Program-made: the position numbers and the translations under genes
Part shown: positions 1 to 7,544 of the stretch, one piece after another
Layout: each line of letters begins with the position of its first letter
Position numbering within the stretch: position 1 is the stretch's first letter
DNA from: SCRT01 sp036379455
Lineage (GTDB): Bacteria > Pseudomonadota > Gammaproteobacteria > Nevskiales > Nevskiaceae
NCBI GenBank assembly: GCA_036379455.1
Contig: DASVGQ010000118.1
Span: forward strand, 1-13,049
Direction: 5' to 3'
Length of the DNA stretch: 13,049 bases
The notes under the pieces: model-generated
What the model saw: only the letters and a program-made list of their open reading frames with translations
Database searches by the model: none
Told to the model about the DNA's origin: nothing

Positions 1-396
1 GCGCGCCACGACTACGAAGCGCTGCCGGCGGCTGCGGGCGACCGGATCGTGGAGGGGCTCGGCGAGCGCATCGCGAGCCTTCGCGGCAAGCGCTTCGACG
101 GCCTGACCGTGAGCGCCGCCGACGACTTCGAGTACCACGACCCGCTGTCCGGGACGGTGGCTGCCCATCAAGGCCTGCGCGTCGCGTTCGGCGATGACGC
201 CCGCATCGTGCTGCGCCGCTCGGGCACCGGAACGCAGGGCGTGACCCTGCGGCTCTACCTGGAGCGTCTCGAGGCGCGCGACGAGGCCTTGCAGCGCGAT
301 ACCACGAGTGCCCTCGCGGCGCTGGCGAACATCGCCGAGCAGATCACGCACATCGGCCAGCTCAGCGGCCGCAAGAGTCCTTCGACCATCACCTGA
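1..396 (+). CDS. pgm: Phosphoglucomutase (alpha-D-glucose phosphate-specific), C-terminal part
   Basis: This is the 3' end of a gene that begins before the window; the frame is open from base 1 to a TGA at 394-396, giving 131 residues. The enzyme interconverts glucose 1-phosphate and glucose 6-phosphate in the cytoplasm, linking glycogen and nucleotide-sugar metabolism to glycolysis. The visible part is the C-terminal domain of the phosphohexomutase superfamily. A HDYE segment at the start matches the RYDYE motif of this family, and R-R-S-G-T-G (bases 214-231) is the phosphate-binding SGT loop, followed by VTLRLYLE. The order DYE, then FEYHDP, then the SGT loop fits the Pgm type better than the PMM/PGM AlgC or GlmM types. 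Catalytic serine and metal-binding parts lie outside the window. The next gene starts 10 nt downstream, so the two probably share a transcript. Substrate preference is inferred from family resemblance only. Confidence 0.85.
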   Translation, partial: ARHDYEALPAAAGDRIVEGLGERIASLRGKRFDGLTVSAADDFEYHDPLSGTVAAHQGLRVAFGDDARIVLRRSGTGTQGVTLRLYLERLEARDEALQRDTTSALAALANIAEQITHIGQLSGRKSPSTIT

Positions 397-399
397 GGG
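395..399 (+). promoter_or_regulatory. Shine-Dalgarno for the cis-prenyltransferase gene
   Basis: GAGGG overlaps the phosphoglucomutase stop codon and lies 7 nt before the GTG at 407. It decides the start of the next gene: the longer open frame reaching back to 308 would overlap the phosphoglucomutase gene by almost 90 bases. Confidence 0.6.
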
Positions 400-406
400 C
401 GCGTCC

Positions 407-1207
407 GTGCGCTGTTCCTCCCTTGTGCGTACCTGCGCCGCCCCCGTCTACCGCTACTACGGAAAGCACCTGCTGCAGGACGTGCGGCGGCGCCCGATGC
501 CGCGCCACGTCGGCATCATCCTCGACGGCAACCGTCGCTACGGTCGCTCCAACCACGTCAGCGAATTCGAGGCCATCTACGCCTCGGGCGCCGACAAGCT
601 CGATGAGCTGGTGGAGTGGTGCATCGAACTCGGCATTCCGGCGGTGACGCTGTGGATCTTCTCCACCCAGAACTTCGACCGCGATCCCCAGGAAGTCACC
701 GGCCTGCTGGCGGCCGTGGAGCACAAGCTCAACCGGCTGTGCAACGACCCGGAGATCCACCATGGACAGGTGCGCGTGCGGGCCGTGGGGCGCCTGGAGC
801 TGCTGCCGGCCTCCACGCAGCGTGCGGTACACGCCGCGGAAGCGGCCACGGCAAGCTATCACGGGCTGGAGCTGACGCTGGCGACGGCCTACGGCGGGCG
901 TGAGGAGATCGTCGACGCCGTGAAGTCGTGGCTGGCGGCGCCCGAGCACCGCGGACAGTCGGCGGCGGACGCCGCCGCCGCGCTGACGCCCAACGCTATC
1001 GCCGAGCACCTCTATGCGCCCCACCTGCCGGATCTGGACCTCATCATCCGCACCAGCGGCGAGATCCGCCTGTCGGGCTTCCTGCTGTGGCAGAGCGCCT
1101 ACAGCGAGTTCTACTTCACGGACGTGTTCTGGCCGGCGTTCCGCCACATCGACTTCCTGCGCGCCATCCGGGCGTTCCAGCAGCGCCGCCGCCGCTTCGG
1201 CCTCTGA
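407..1207 (+). CDS. Cis-prenyltransferase (UPP synthase family, short-chain Rv1086-like)
   Basis: Member of the Z-isoprenyl diphosphate synthase family, which condenses isopentenyl diphosphate onto an allylic primer in cis configuration. With the GTG start at 407 it has 266 residues, normal for the family. The catalytic region H-V-G-I-I-L-D-G-N-R-R-Y-G-R is at residues 34-47, with D40 equivalent to the essential Asp of E. coli UppS. The substrate-binding motif I-R-T-S-G-E is at 214-219, followed by LSGFLLWQSAYSE, and the C-terminus is rich in arginine. RTSGE and RLSGFLLWQSAYSE resemble the mycobacterial (Z,E)-farnesyl diphosphate synthase group (Rv1086) more than the RTGGE/ISNFLLWQ form of classic UppS. 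The product may therefore be a short Z-prenyl diphosphate rather than the C55 carrier lipid; this is inference. It follows the phosphoglucomutase gene by 10 nt. An alternative start is the GTG at 425. Confidence 0.85.
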   Translation: MRCSSLVRTCAAPVYRYYGKHLLQDVRRRPMPRHVGIILDGNRRYGRSNHVSEFEAIYASGADKLDELVEWCIELGIPAVTLWIFSTQNFDRDPQEVTGLLAAVEHKLNRLCNDPEIHHGQVRVRAVGRLELLPASTQRAVHAAEAATASYHGLELTLATAYGGREEIVDAVKSWLAAPEHRGQSAADAAAALTPNAIAEHLYAPHLPDLDLIIRTSGEIRLSGFLLWQSAYSEFYFTDVFWPAFRHIDFLRAIRAFQQRRRRFGL

Positions 1208-1212
1208 AGCCG

Positions 1213-1235
1213 TGAGGGCGCGCTGCCGCGCCTCA
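1213..1235. terminator. Hairpin between convergent genes, possible bidirectional terminator
   Basis: TGAGGGCGCG at 1213-1222 and CGCGCCTCA at 1227-1235 pair over 9 bp with one bulged G and a CTGC loop. It lies between two convergent genes and includes the stop codon of the minus-strand reductase. A second small inverted repeat, GGCCG/CGGCC, follows at 1236-1248. There is no T-tract, so intrinsic termination is not proven. Confidence 0.4.
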
Positions 1236-2291
1236 GGCCGGGTCGGCCTCCGGCTCGACGGCGACGCCCAGCTTCTTGTGCATCGCCGGGCTGGTCGTCG
1301 TGTACTGCAGGTGCACGGTCTGGCCGGGAAACAGCTGGTGCTTGATGGCGAAAGCCGCCAGCGCCGCCTCGTGGAAGCCTGACAGGATCAGCTTCTTCTT
1401 ACCGGGATAGGCGTTGATGTCGCCGACGGCGTAAATGCCCGCGGTCGACGTCTGGAATTTTTCGGTGTCCACTTCGATCTGGTGCTTGTCCAGCGTGAGC
1501 CCCCAATCCGCGATCGGTCCAAGCTTCGGCGTCAGGCCGTAGAACGCCAGCACGTGGTCGAGCTCGAGCTTGTGCTGTGTCTTGTCGATCGCCGTGACGT
1601 CCAGCGAGCGCAGCTGCCCGCCGGATTCCGCATAGCCCAGCACCGTACCGAAGATCAGGCGAGCCCGGCCGGCGTCCACGTGCGCCTGGAACTGGGCGAC
1701 CGAAGCCGGCGCCGCGCGGAATTTCTTCGACCGGTGGACCAGCGTCACTTCCGAAGCCTTGCCGACCATCTGCAGCGCCCAGTCCAGCGCGGAGTCGCCG
1801 CCGCCGAGCACGACGACGCGCTTGCCGTGGTGAACGACCGGATCCTTGACGCGATAGAACAGCTGCCGGTCGAGGTACTTGTCCACGCCCGGAAGCCTGA
1901 GCTCCACGGGTTGGAAGGATCCCACGCCGCCGGCGATGACCACGGCCCGGGCCAGAAGCTCGACGCCCCTGGTCGTGACCAGATCGAAGCGGCCGTCCGG
2001 GTGCGGTGCCAAGGCCTTGACCTGCTGGCCGAGGTGGAACACCGGCGCGAAAGGCTTGATCTGCTCCATGAGCCGATCCACGAGCTCCAGCGCGCCGACG
2101 CGCGGAAAGCCCGGAATGTCATAGATCGGCTTGCTGGGATAGAGCTCCGAACACTGCCCGCCGACCTGGGGCAACGCGTCGATCACATGGGCGTGCAGAT
2201 CCAGCAGGCCGAGCTCGAAGACCTGGAACAGGCCGCAGGGGCCCGCTCCGATGATCGCCACGTCGGTTTCGATGCTCATCTCGTTGCTCAC
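1233..2291 (-). CDS. Ferredoxin/flavodoxin--NADP+ reductase, thioredoxin-reductase-like (type 2)
   Basis: FAD- and NADP(H)-dependent reductase moving electrons between NADPH and ferredoxin or flavodoxin in the cytoplasm. It has 352 residues, close to the family's usual length. The FAD-binding G-A-G-P-C-G is at residues 15-20. V-G-G-Q-C follows at 43-47, the NADPH-binding G-G-G-D-S-A at 163-168, H-R-S-K-K-F-R at 186-192, and near the C-terminus an A-V-G-D-I-N segment with GFHEAALAA closes the FAD site. The redox-active CxxC of true thioredoxin reductases is absent, which separates this YumC-like group from TrxB. The annotated GTG start at 2291 is directly preceded by AAGGTGA; the ATG at 2279 is an alternative. 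It lies 108 nt downstream of ppsR on the same strand and has its own promoter candidate, so co-transcription is uncertain. The partner electron carrier is unknown. Confidence 0.85.
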   Translation of the reverse strand: MSNEMSIETDVAIIGAGPCGLFQVFELGLLDLHAHVIDALPQVGGQCSELYPSKPIYDIPGFPRVGALELVDRLMEQIKPFAPVFHLGQQVKALAPHPDGRFDLVTTRGVELLARAVVIAGGVGSFQPVELRLPGVDKYLDRQLFYRVKDPVVHHGKRVVVLGGGDSALDWALQMVGKASEVTLVHRSKKFRAAPASVAQFQAHVDAGRARLIFGTVLGYAESGGQLRSLDVTAIDKTQHKLELDHVLAFYGLTPKLGPIADWGLTLDKHQIEVDTEKFQTSTAGIYAVGDINAYPGKKKLILSGFHEAALAAFAIKHQLFPGQTVHLQYTTTSPAMHKKLGVAVEPEADPA

Positions 2292-2348
2292 TCACCTTCG
2301 GGAATGCCTGGATCGCGGACGACGGGCCCTGCCCGTGTCCGGGCGCGC

Positions 2349-2378
2349 ATTATCCGTGTTCGCACCGGCCCTGACCAA
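2349..2378 (-). promoter_or_regulatory. Candidate promoter for the ferredoxin-NADP+ reductase gene
   Basis: On the minus strand, GATAAT (2349-2354) matches the -10 consensus at five of six bases, and TTGGTC (2373-2378) lies 18 nt upstream as a weak -35. It falls in the 108-nt gap between ppsR and the reductase, giving a leader of about 50 nt that contains a GC-rich hairpin (GCCCG/CGGGC at 2331-2344). Confidence 0.35.
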
Positions 2379-2399
2379 CGCAGCCGGCAAGCTGGGCAC

Positions 2400-3215
2400 T
2401 CAGCGACGCAGCCGACGCGTCTCGATCACAGTGGCAGCGATCTCCTCGACCGACATGTGCTCGGAATTCACGAACGGAATCCCGTAGTGCCTGTAGAGCT
2501 GCTCCGCCTGCCGCAGCTCGAAGGCGCACTGAGCGACGGACGCGTAGGTGGAACCGGGCCGCCGCTCGCTGCGGATCTGGTGGAGGCGATCGATCGCCGA
2601 CGTCAGGCCGAACAGCCGGTCGCCGAGGTCGGCGATGCTGCGCGGCAGGCGCAGCTCCGTGAGGTCGTCTTCGGTGAGCGGGAAGTTGGCCGCAAACACG
2701 CCGTGCTGCAGCGCGAGATAGATGCACGTCGGCGTCTTGCCACAGCGCGACGGCGCCACGAGGATTACGTCCGCGCGATTGAGATCACGCACGCTCTGGC
2801 CGTCGTCGTGCTCCATGGCGTAGTTCATCGCCGCGATCCGGGTGTCGTAGCGGCCGCCGTTGACGATGCTGTGCGCGCGCCCCTGCGCGTGCGAGGACTT
2901 CTGTCCGAGCTCCTCCTCGATGGCCGGAACCAGGACGTCGAACAGGTCCACGAAGAACGCCGGTGCACCGCGCAGCTCGCTGCGGATCTCGTCCGAAGCG
3001 GTGGTGGAAAAGACGATCGGCCGGGCGCCCGTCTGCTTGGCAACCTGCCCGAGATATTCCACCACCGAGCGCGCGCGCTCCACGTTGTGGATGAAGGGCA
3101 GCGTGGTGGTCTCGAAGCGCACGCCCTCGAACTGCGTCAGCAGCGCGTTGCCCAGCGTCTCCGCCGTGATGCCCGTCCCGTCCGAAAGGAAGAAAACGTC
3201 ACGATGGCCCGCCAT
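2400..3215 (-). CDS. ppsR: PEP synthase regulatory protein (bifunctional kinase/pyrophosphorylase)
   Basis: DUF299-family bifunctional enzyme. In characterised members it inactivates PEP synthase by ADP-dependent phosphorylation of a threonine near the catalytic histidine, and reactivates it by phosphate-dependent dephosphorylation. With the ATG at 3215 the protein has 271 residues, close to E. coli PpsR (277). The N-terminal V-F-F-L-S-D-G-T-G-I-T-A-E-T at 7-20 is the family hallmark. The nucleotide-binding loop A-P-S-R-C-G-K-T-P at 154-162 is followed by LALQHG. The C-terminus has the expected Y-R-H-Y-G-I-P and SVEEIA elements. A longer form from the GTG at 3239 would add eight residues; I prefer 3215 because homologues have only six to eight residues before the VFF segment, and no Shine-Dalgarno precedes the GTG. 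The target enzyme PpsA lies 750 bp away on the other strand, which supports the function. Confidence 0.93.
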   Translation of the reverse strand: MAGHRDVFFLSDGTGITAETLGNALLTQFEGVRFETTTLPFIHNVERARSVVEYLGQVAKQTGARPIVFSTTASDEIRSELRGAPAFFVDLFDVLVPAIEEELGQKSSHAQGRAHSIVNGGRYDTRIAAMNYAMEHDDGQSVRDLNRADVILVAPSRCGKTPTCIYLALQHGVFAANFPLTEDDLTELRLPRSIADLGDRLFGLTSAIDRLHQIRSERRPGSTYASVAQCAFELRQAEQLYRHYGIPFVNSEHMSVEEIAATVIETRRLRR

Positions 3216-3252
3216 TCCATATCCGTTCGTTCGCGCCACGCCGCACGCCGGT

Positions 3253-3258
3253 TAAAAT
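3253..3258 (+). promoter_or_regulatory. Possible -10 element in the short gap between ppsR and the DsbA-family gene
   Basis: TAAAAT, five of six bases matching the -10 consensus, is the only AT-rich patch in the 51-nt divergent gap. It ends 8 nt before the ATG at 3267, so transcription from it would be leaderless or nearly so. No convincing -35 is visible 16-18 nt upstream. Tentative. Confidence 0.25.
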
Positions 3259-3266
3259 GATACAGG

Positions 3267-3908
3267 ATGACTCCACAGACCCAGACAGACCACGAAGTGC
3301 TCTACGCCGCCGACCCCATGTGCACCTGGTGCTGGGGCTTCGCGCCGGTATCGCTGGAGCTGCAGAAGGCGGTGGAAGGCAAGGCGGGCTTCCGGGTTCT
3401 CGCGGGAGGGCTGGCGCTCAATCCGGGCGGGCCGATGCACGCCGGTGAAGTCGAAGTGATGCTCGCGGAATGGCATCGCGTGCACGCGGCGACCGGCCAG
3501 CCCTTCGACTTCGACCACCCGGTGGACACCACAACGGTCTACGACTCCGGGCCCGCGTGCCGCGCGCTGGCGCTGATGCAGCGCGAGCAGCCGGTGCACG
3601 GCCTCGCCTACCTGCATGCCTTGCAGCACGCCTTCTACGTGGAGCGCAAGGACCTGTCCAGGACGGAAGCCCTGTGTGACGCGGCGTCGGCCTGCGGCGC
3701 CGACGCCGACGCGTTCGCGCGTCGGCTTGCGGAACCCGACGCCGGCAAGGCCTTTGACGACGACCTGTGGGTCACCGAGAACTACGGGCTGCGGTCCTTC
3801 CCGACCGTGGCGCTACGGCTGCGGCAGCGGCACGTGCTACTGACCGTCGGCTATCGGCCTTGGAAGGACCTGGCGCCGCACGTGGAACGCTGGCTTGCCA
3901 CGCCCTGA
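3267..3908 (+). CDS. DsbA-family thiol:disulfide oxidoreductase (COG3531-like, cytoplasmic)
   Basis: Thioredoxin-fold protein of the DsbA family, of the kind annotated as predicted protein-disulfide isomerase. It has 213 residues. The redox motif D-P-M-C-T-W-C-W-G-F is at residues 16-25, with the CxxC cysteines at 19 and 22. A long helical insertion follows, as is typical for DsbA folds. The cis-proline loop S-F-P-T-V is at about 177-181, with P179 expected to face the active site. There is no signal peptide or membrane segment: the CxxC lies too near the N-terminus, so it should act in the cytoplasm. The start is the ATG at 3267; a GTG at 3297 would also keep the motif. Only AGG directly abuts the ATG, so the ribosome-binding site is poor. 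It lies between ppsR and ppsA, 56 nt before ppsA. Its substrate is unknown. Confidence 0.82.
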   Translation: MTPQTQTDHEVLYAADPMCTWCWGFAPVSLELQKAVEGKAGFRVLAGGLALNPGGPMHAGEVEVMLAEWHRVHAATGQPFDFDHPVDTTTVYDSGPACRALALMQREQPVHGLAYLHALQHAFYVERKDLSRTEALCDAASACGADADAFARRLAEPDAGKAFDDDLWVTENYGLRSFPTVALRLRQRHVLLTVGYRPWKDLAPHVERWLATP

Positions 3909-3952
3909 ACCCGGGCGCCCTGCTGCCTGTCGTCCCCACCCCCTTTCTGCGT

Positions 3953-3956
3953 GGAG
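3953..3956 (+). promoter_or_regulatory. Shine-Dalgarno for ppsA
   Basis: GGAG lies 8 nt before the ATG at 3965. This rules out the much longer open frame beginning at 3767, which overlaps the DsbA-family gene and adds 66 residues without family resemblance. Confidence 0.6.
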
Positions 3957-3964
3957 CTTTCCGA

Positions 3965-6343
3965 ATGTCTGACCCGTCCATGAGTCCCGTTGTCTGGTTT
4001 GCCCGCGTCGGAATGCACGACGTCGACCGGGTCGGCGGCAAGAACGCCTCGCTCGGCGAGATGATCCAGCACTTGGCAGACGCCGGCGTGCGGGTGCCGA
4101 ACGGCTTTGCCACCACGGCGCAGGCCTACCGCGACTTCATCGCGCAGGACGGGCTGGATCGCAGGGTCAGCGAATGGCTCAAGGCCGTCGGGCCAGAGGA
4201 CGTGGAGGCGCTGGCGTCGACCGGCAAGCGCATCCGCGAAGCCATCATGCGCGTGCCCTACCCACCCGGACTGGAGCAGGCCATCCGCGAGGCCTATCGC
4301 CAGCTGGTCGACGAGGCCGGCGCGCCGATCACGGTCGCCGTGCGTTCATCGGCCACCGCCGAAGACCTTCCGGACGCTTCCTTTGCCGGCCAGCAGGAAA
4401 CTTTCCTCAACGTCTCGGGCATCGACGAGGTGCTCACGCGCGTCCGCGAGGTATTCGCGTCGCTGTTCAACGACCGCGCCATCTCCTACCGCGTCCATCA
4501 CGGCTACGATCACTCGAGCGTCGCGCTGTCCGCCGGCATCCAGCGCATGGTGCGCTCGGACCTCGGCGCCTCGGGCGTGATGTTCACGATGGATACCGAG
4601 TCGGGATTCCGCGACGCGGTGTTCGTCACCGCGAGCTATGGCCTCGGCGAAGCCGTCGTGCAGGGCGCGGTCAATCCGGACGAGTTCTACGTCTACAAGC
4701 CGGCGCTGGCCGCGGGTCGGCCGGCAATCCTCAAGCGCGGGCGCGGCGAGAAGGCGCGCAAGATGGTCTACGCGCCGTCCGGTTCAGCGCAACGCGTGCT
4801 GTTCACGGACGTCCCGGAAGCGCAGCGGCAGCGCTTCTGCCTGAGCGACGAGGACGTTACATCGCTGGCGCGCATCGCCACCACCATCGAAAGCCATTAC
4901 GGCCGTCCGATGGACATCGAGTGGGGAAAGGACGGCGTGGACGGCCAGCTCTACATCCTCCAGGCGCGCCCCGAAACGGTGCAGTCGCGCGCCGGCGGCA
5001 GCCGGCTGCAGCGCTACAAGCTCAAGAAGCGCGGCAAGGTGTTGATCGAGGGACGCGCAATCGGCCAGAAGATCGGCGCCGGCACCGTGCGCCTGCTGTC
5101 GAGCATCACGGAAATGCACCGGGTGCGCGAGGGTGACGTGCTGGTCACGGACATCACCGATCCGGACTGGGAGCCGGTGATGAAGAAGGCCAGCGCCATC
5201 GTCACCAACCGCGGCGGACGCACCTGCCACGCCGCGATCATCGCGCGCGAGCTCGGCATCCCCGCCGTGGTGGGATGCGGCCACGCGACGGAGCGGCTGG
5301 TCGACGGCCACGACGTCACGGTGTCCTGCGCGGAGGGGGACACTGGCTACGTGTACGACGGCAACGTCGACTACGAGGTCGACGAGATCCACCTCGACGA
5401 GATGCCGGAAGTCCCCGTCAAGATCATGATGAACGTGGGCACGCCAGCGCAGGCCTTTGATTTCGCGAAACTCCCCAATCGCGGCGTCGGCTTGGCCCGG
5501 CTCGAGTTCATCATCAACCGCCAGATCGGCATCCACCCGCTCGCGCTCCTGCATCTGGACGACCAGGCGCGGGAGGACCGCGCGATCATCGACGGCATGA
5601 TTGCCGCCTATCCGTCGCCGGTCGACTACTTCTGGATGCGGCTGGCGGAAGGCATTTCCACGCTCGGCGCCGCCTTCGCACCGCGCCCGGTCATCGTGCG
5701 GCTGTCCGACTTCAAGTCCAACGAATACGCGAACCTCGTGGCGGGCAAGCAGTACGAACCCCACGAAGAGAACCCGATGTTGGGCTTCCGCGGCGCCTCC
5801 CGCTATATCTCGGAGAAGTTCCGCCCCTGCTTCGACCTCGAATGCCGCGCGCTCAAGTACGTGCGCGACGACATGGGCCTGACGAACGTCGAGATCATGG
5901 TGCCCTTCGTCCGCACCCTCGAAGAGGCCCGCCGCGTGACCGAGATCCTCAAGGAGAACGGGCTCGAACGCGGCAGGAACGGCCTCAAGCTCATCATGAT
6001 GTGCGAGCTGCCGTCGAACGCCGTGCTGGCGGATGAATTCCTCGAATACTTCGACGGCTTCTCCATCGGCTCCAACGACATGACGCAGCTCACGCTCGGG
6101 CTCGACCGCGATTCAGGGGTCGTCGCGCAGGCCTTCGATGAACGCAATCCGGCCGTCAAGAAGATGCTCGGCATGGCCATCGACGCCTGCCGCAAGCAGG
6201 GCAAGTACGTGGGCATCTGCGGACAAGGGCCGTCGGACCACCCGGATCTGGCGCAGTGGCTCGTGGAACAGGGCATCGAGAGCATGAGCCTCAACCCCGA
6301 CACGGTCGTCGCCACCTGGCTCTATCTCGCCGGGCGCGGCTGA
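3965..6343 (+). CDS. ppsA: Phosphoenolpyruvate synthase (pyruvate, water dikinase)
   Basis: Converts pyruvate, ATP and water to PEP, AMP and phosphate, the entry step of gluconeogenesis from pyruvate or lactate. The protein has 792 residues, the same as E. coli PpsA. The N-terminal ATP-grasp domain contains V-R-S-S-A-T-A-E-D-L-P at 126-136 and S-F-A-G-Q-Q-E-T at 139-146. The central phosphohistidine domain has G-G-R-T-C-H with the catalytic His at 422. T420, two residues before it, corresponds to the threonine modified by PpsR in characterised systems. The C-terminal TIM barrel binds PEP/pyruvate and carries S-I-G-S-N-D-M-T-Q-L and G-I-C-G-Q-G-P-S-D with the acid/base Cys at 752. All key residues are present and the frame is intact. 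The ATG at 3965 is set by GGAG 8 nt upstream. It may be co-transcribed with the DsbA-family gene 56 nt upstream. Confidence 0.97.
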   Translation: MSDPSMSPVVWFARVGMHDVDRVGGKNASLGEMIQHLADAGVRVPNGFATTAQAYRDFIAQDGLDRRVSEWLKAVGPEDVEALASTGKRIREAIMRVPYPPGLEQAIREAYRQLVDEAGAPITVAVRSSATAEDLPDASFAGQQETFLNVSGIDEVLTRVREVFASLFNDRAISYRVHHGYDHSSVALSAGIQRMVRSDLGASGVMFTMDTESGFRDAVFVTASYGLGEAVVQGAVNPDEFYVYKPALAAGRPAILKRGRGEKARKMVYAPSGSAQRVLFTDVPEAQRQRFCLSDEDVTSLARIATTIESHYGRPMDIEWGKDGVDGQLYILQARPETVQSRAGGSRLQRYKLKKRGKVLIEGRAIGQKIGAGTVRLLSSITEMHRVREGDVLVTDITDPDWEPVMKKASAIVTNRGGRTCHAAIIARELGIPAVVGCGHATERLVDGHDVTVSCAEGDTGYVYDGNVDYEVDEIHLDEMPEVPVKIMMNVGTPAQAFDFAKLPNRGVGLARLEFIINRQIGIHPLALLHLDDQAREDRAIIDGMIAAYPSPVDYFWMRLAEGISTLGAAFAPRPVIVRLSDFKSNEYANLVAGKQYEPHEENPMLGFRGASRYISEKFRPCFDLECRALKYVRDDMGLTNVEIMVPFVRTLEEARRVTEILKENGLERGRNGLKLIMMCELPSNAVLADEFLEYFDGFSIGSNDMTQLTLGLDRDSGVVAQAFDERNPAVKKMLGMAIDACRKQGKYVGICGQGPSDHPDLAQWLVEQGIESMSLNPDTVVATWLYLAGRG

Positions 6344-6405
6344 GCCGAGCTCGCGCCGCAGCAAACGACCGACCGCTGACTGCGCAAACCGCGACACTCG
6401 CGTTC

Positions 6406-6434
6406 AGGAGCCGGTAGCCGCTACGCGCGCTCCT
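6406..6434. terminator. Hairpin between convergent ppsA and ene-reductase genes
   Basis: AGGAGC at 6406-6411 pairs with GCTCCT at 6429-6434, and inside it GTAG (6414-6417) pairs with CTAC (6421-6424) around a CCG loop. The structure lies in the 77-nt convergent gap and includes the stop codon of the minus-strand gene (6421-6423). No T-tract is present; a bidirectional terminator role is inferred from position and pairing. Confidence 0.4.
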
Positions 6435-7533
6435 GCGCGAGCGTCGGATAGTCGGTGTAGCCGTGCGCGCTGCCGCCGTAGAAGGTATCGCGATCAGGTG
6501 CACGGCGCGGCGCGCCGGCTCGGAAGCGTTCGACGAGATCCGGGTTGGCGATGTACAGGTGACCGAATGCGATCGCGTCGGCGATGCCCTCGGCGATCAG
6601 CCGCTCCGCCGTCTCCGCCGTATAGTGACTGCAGAAGATCAGCGCGCCGCCGCGGAACCGCTCGCGCAGGCCGCGGCGGAACGCGTCGTCGAGCTCGACG
6701 TCGTCGCCCGCCCAGTTGGGCTCTTCGACGTGCAGATAGGCGACGCCGCGCGCCGCCAGTCGCTCCGCGAGGTAAAAGGCCATCGCTTCGGGCTCGTCGT
6801 CCTGGAGCCCGGCAAAGCGCACGAAGGGCGAGATGCGGATGCCGGTACGCTCGGGGCCAACGACTTCCGCCACCGCGTCGACGACCTGCAGCGCGAGTCG
6901 CGCGCGGTTGGCGATGGAGCCGCCGTAGGCGTCCGTCCGATGATTCGACCCCGTCGCCATGAATTCCTGCAGCAGATAACTGTTCGCCGCGTGGATCTCG
7001 ATCATGTCGAAACCCGCGCGACGGCCGCGGACAGCGGCCTGCCGGTACTCCCTGACCACGTCGGGGATCTCCTCCAGCGCAAGCGCGCGCGGCGTCGACG
7101 CCGCGTGGAATCCGACGCTGCCGTCTGGATTTGCCACGAAGCAGGTCGCGTCCTCGGCGCGCAGCGCGCTCGGGCCGACAGGCTGTCGCCCGTCAGGGTG
7201 CACGAGCTCGTGGCTCACGCGCCCGCAGTGCCAGAGCTGCAGGGCCATGCGTCCGCCCGCTGCGTGCACCTCGCGCACGACGCGCTCCCAGCCAGCCTCC
7301 TGTGCGTCCGTATAGATGCTCGGCGTGAAGACGTAGCCACGCGCGGTCTCCGAGATGTTCGTCCCCTCGGAGACAATCATGCCGGCGCTCGCGCGCTGCC
7401 GGTAATACAGCTGCTGGAGCTCGCCGGGAACCTGGTCTGGGCAGCGCGAGCGCGTCAGCGGTGCCATGAGCACGCGGTTTGGCAGCTCGAGCGCGCCGAT
7501 GCGCAGCGGAGACAACAGCCGTTCAGGAATCAT
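6421..7533 (-). CDS. Ene-reductase, Old Yellow Enzyme family (alkene reductase / NADH:flavin oxidoreductase)
   Basis: FMN-dependent cytoplasmic reductase of the OYE/NemA family, reducing activated C=C bonds of enals, enones, maleimides or nitro compounds with NAD(P)H. With the ATG at 7533 it has 370 residues, typical for the family. N-R-V-L-M-A-P-L-T-R at 19-28 carries the Thr that tunes the flavin (T27). I-H-A-A-N-S-Y-L-L at 180-188 gives the substrate-binding pair H181 and N184 and the proton donor Y186. S-N-H-R-T-D-A-Y-G-G-S at 196-206 is the family signature. Most OYE members have HxAN or HxAH here, so this is the H/N subtype. The ATG at 7533 has GGAG 6 nt upstream. The ATG at 7545 has GGAAG 5 nt upstream and overlaps the stop of the mini-ORF before it. 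The gene sits downstream of an MFS transporter in an apparent operon. Natural substrate unknown. Confidence 0.9.
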   Translation of the reverse strand: MIPERLLSPLRIGALELPNRVLMAPLTRSRCPDQVPGELQQLYYRQRASAGMIVSEGTNISETARGYVFTPSIYTDAQEAGWERVVREVHAAGGRMALQLWHCGRVSHELVHPDGRQPVGPSALRAEDATCFVANPDGSVGFHAASTPRALALEEIPDVVREYRQAAVRGRRAGFDMIEIHAANSYLLQEFMATGSNHRTDAYGGSIANRARLALQVVDAVAEVVGPERTGIRISPFVRFAGLQDDEPEAMAFYLAERLAARGVAYLHVEEPNWAGDDVELDDAFRRGLRERFRGGALIFCSHYTAETAERLIAEGIADAIAFGHLYIANPDLVERFRAGAPRRAPDRDTFYGGSAHGYTDYPTLAQERA

Positions 7534-7544
7534 GCACATCTCCA

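Noticed and set aside
1482..3260. 592-codon plus-strand open frame opposite the ferredoxin-NADP+ reductase and ppsR genes
   Set aside because: It spans two well-identified minus-strand genes and their gap; its composition is rich in Arg, Ala, His and Gln as expected for antisense frames of GC-rich genes, with no family resemblance.
3767..3964. Upstream extension of ppsA
   Set aside because: It overlaps the DsbA-family gene in another frame and adds residues absent from PpsA; the ATG at 3965 has a good ribosome-binding site and gives the exact family length.
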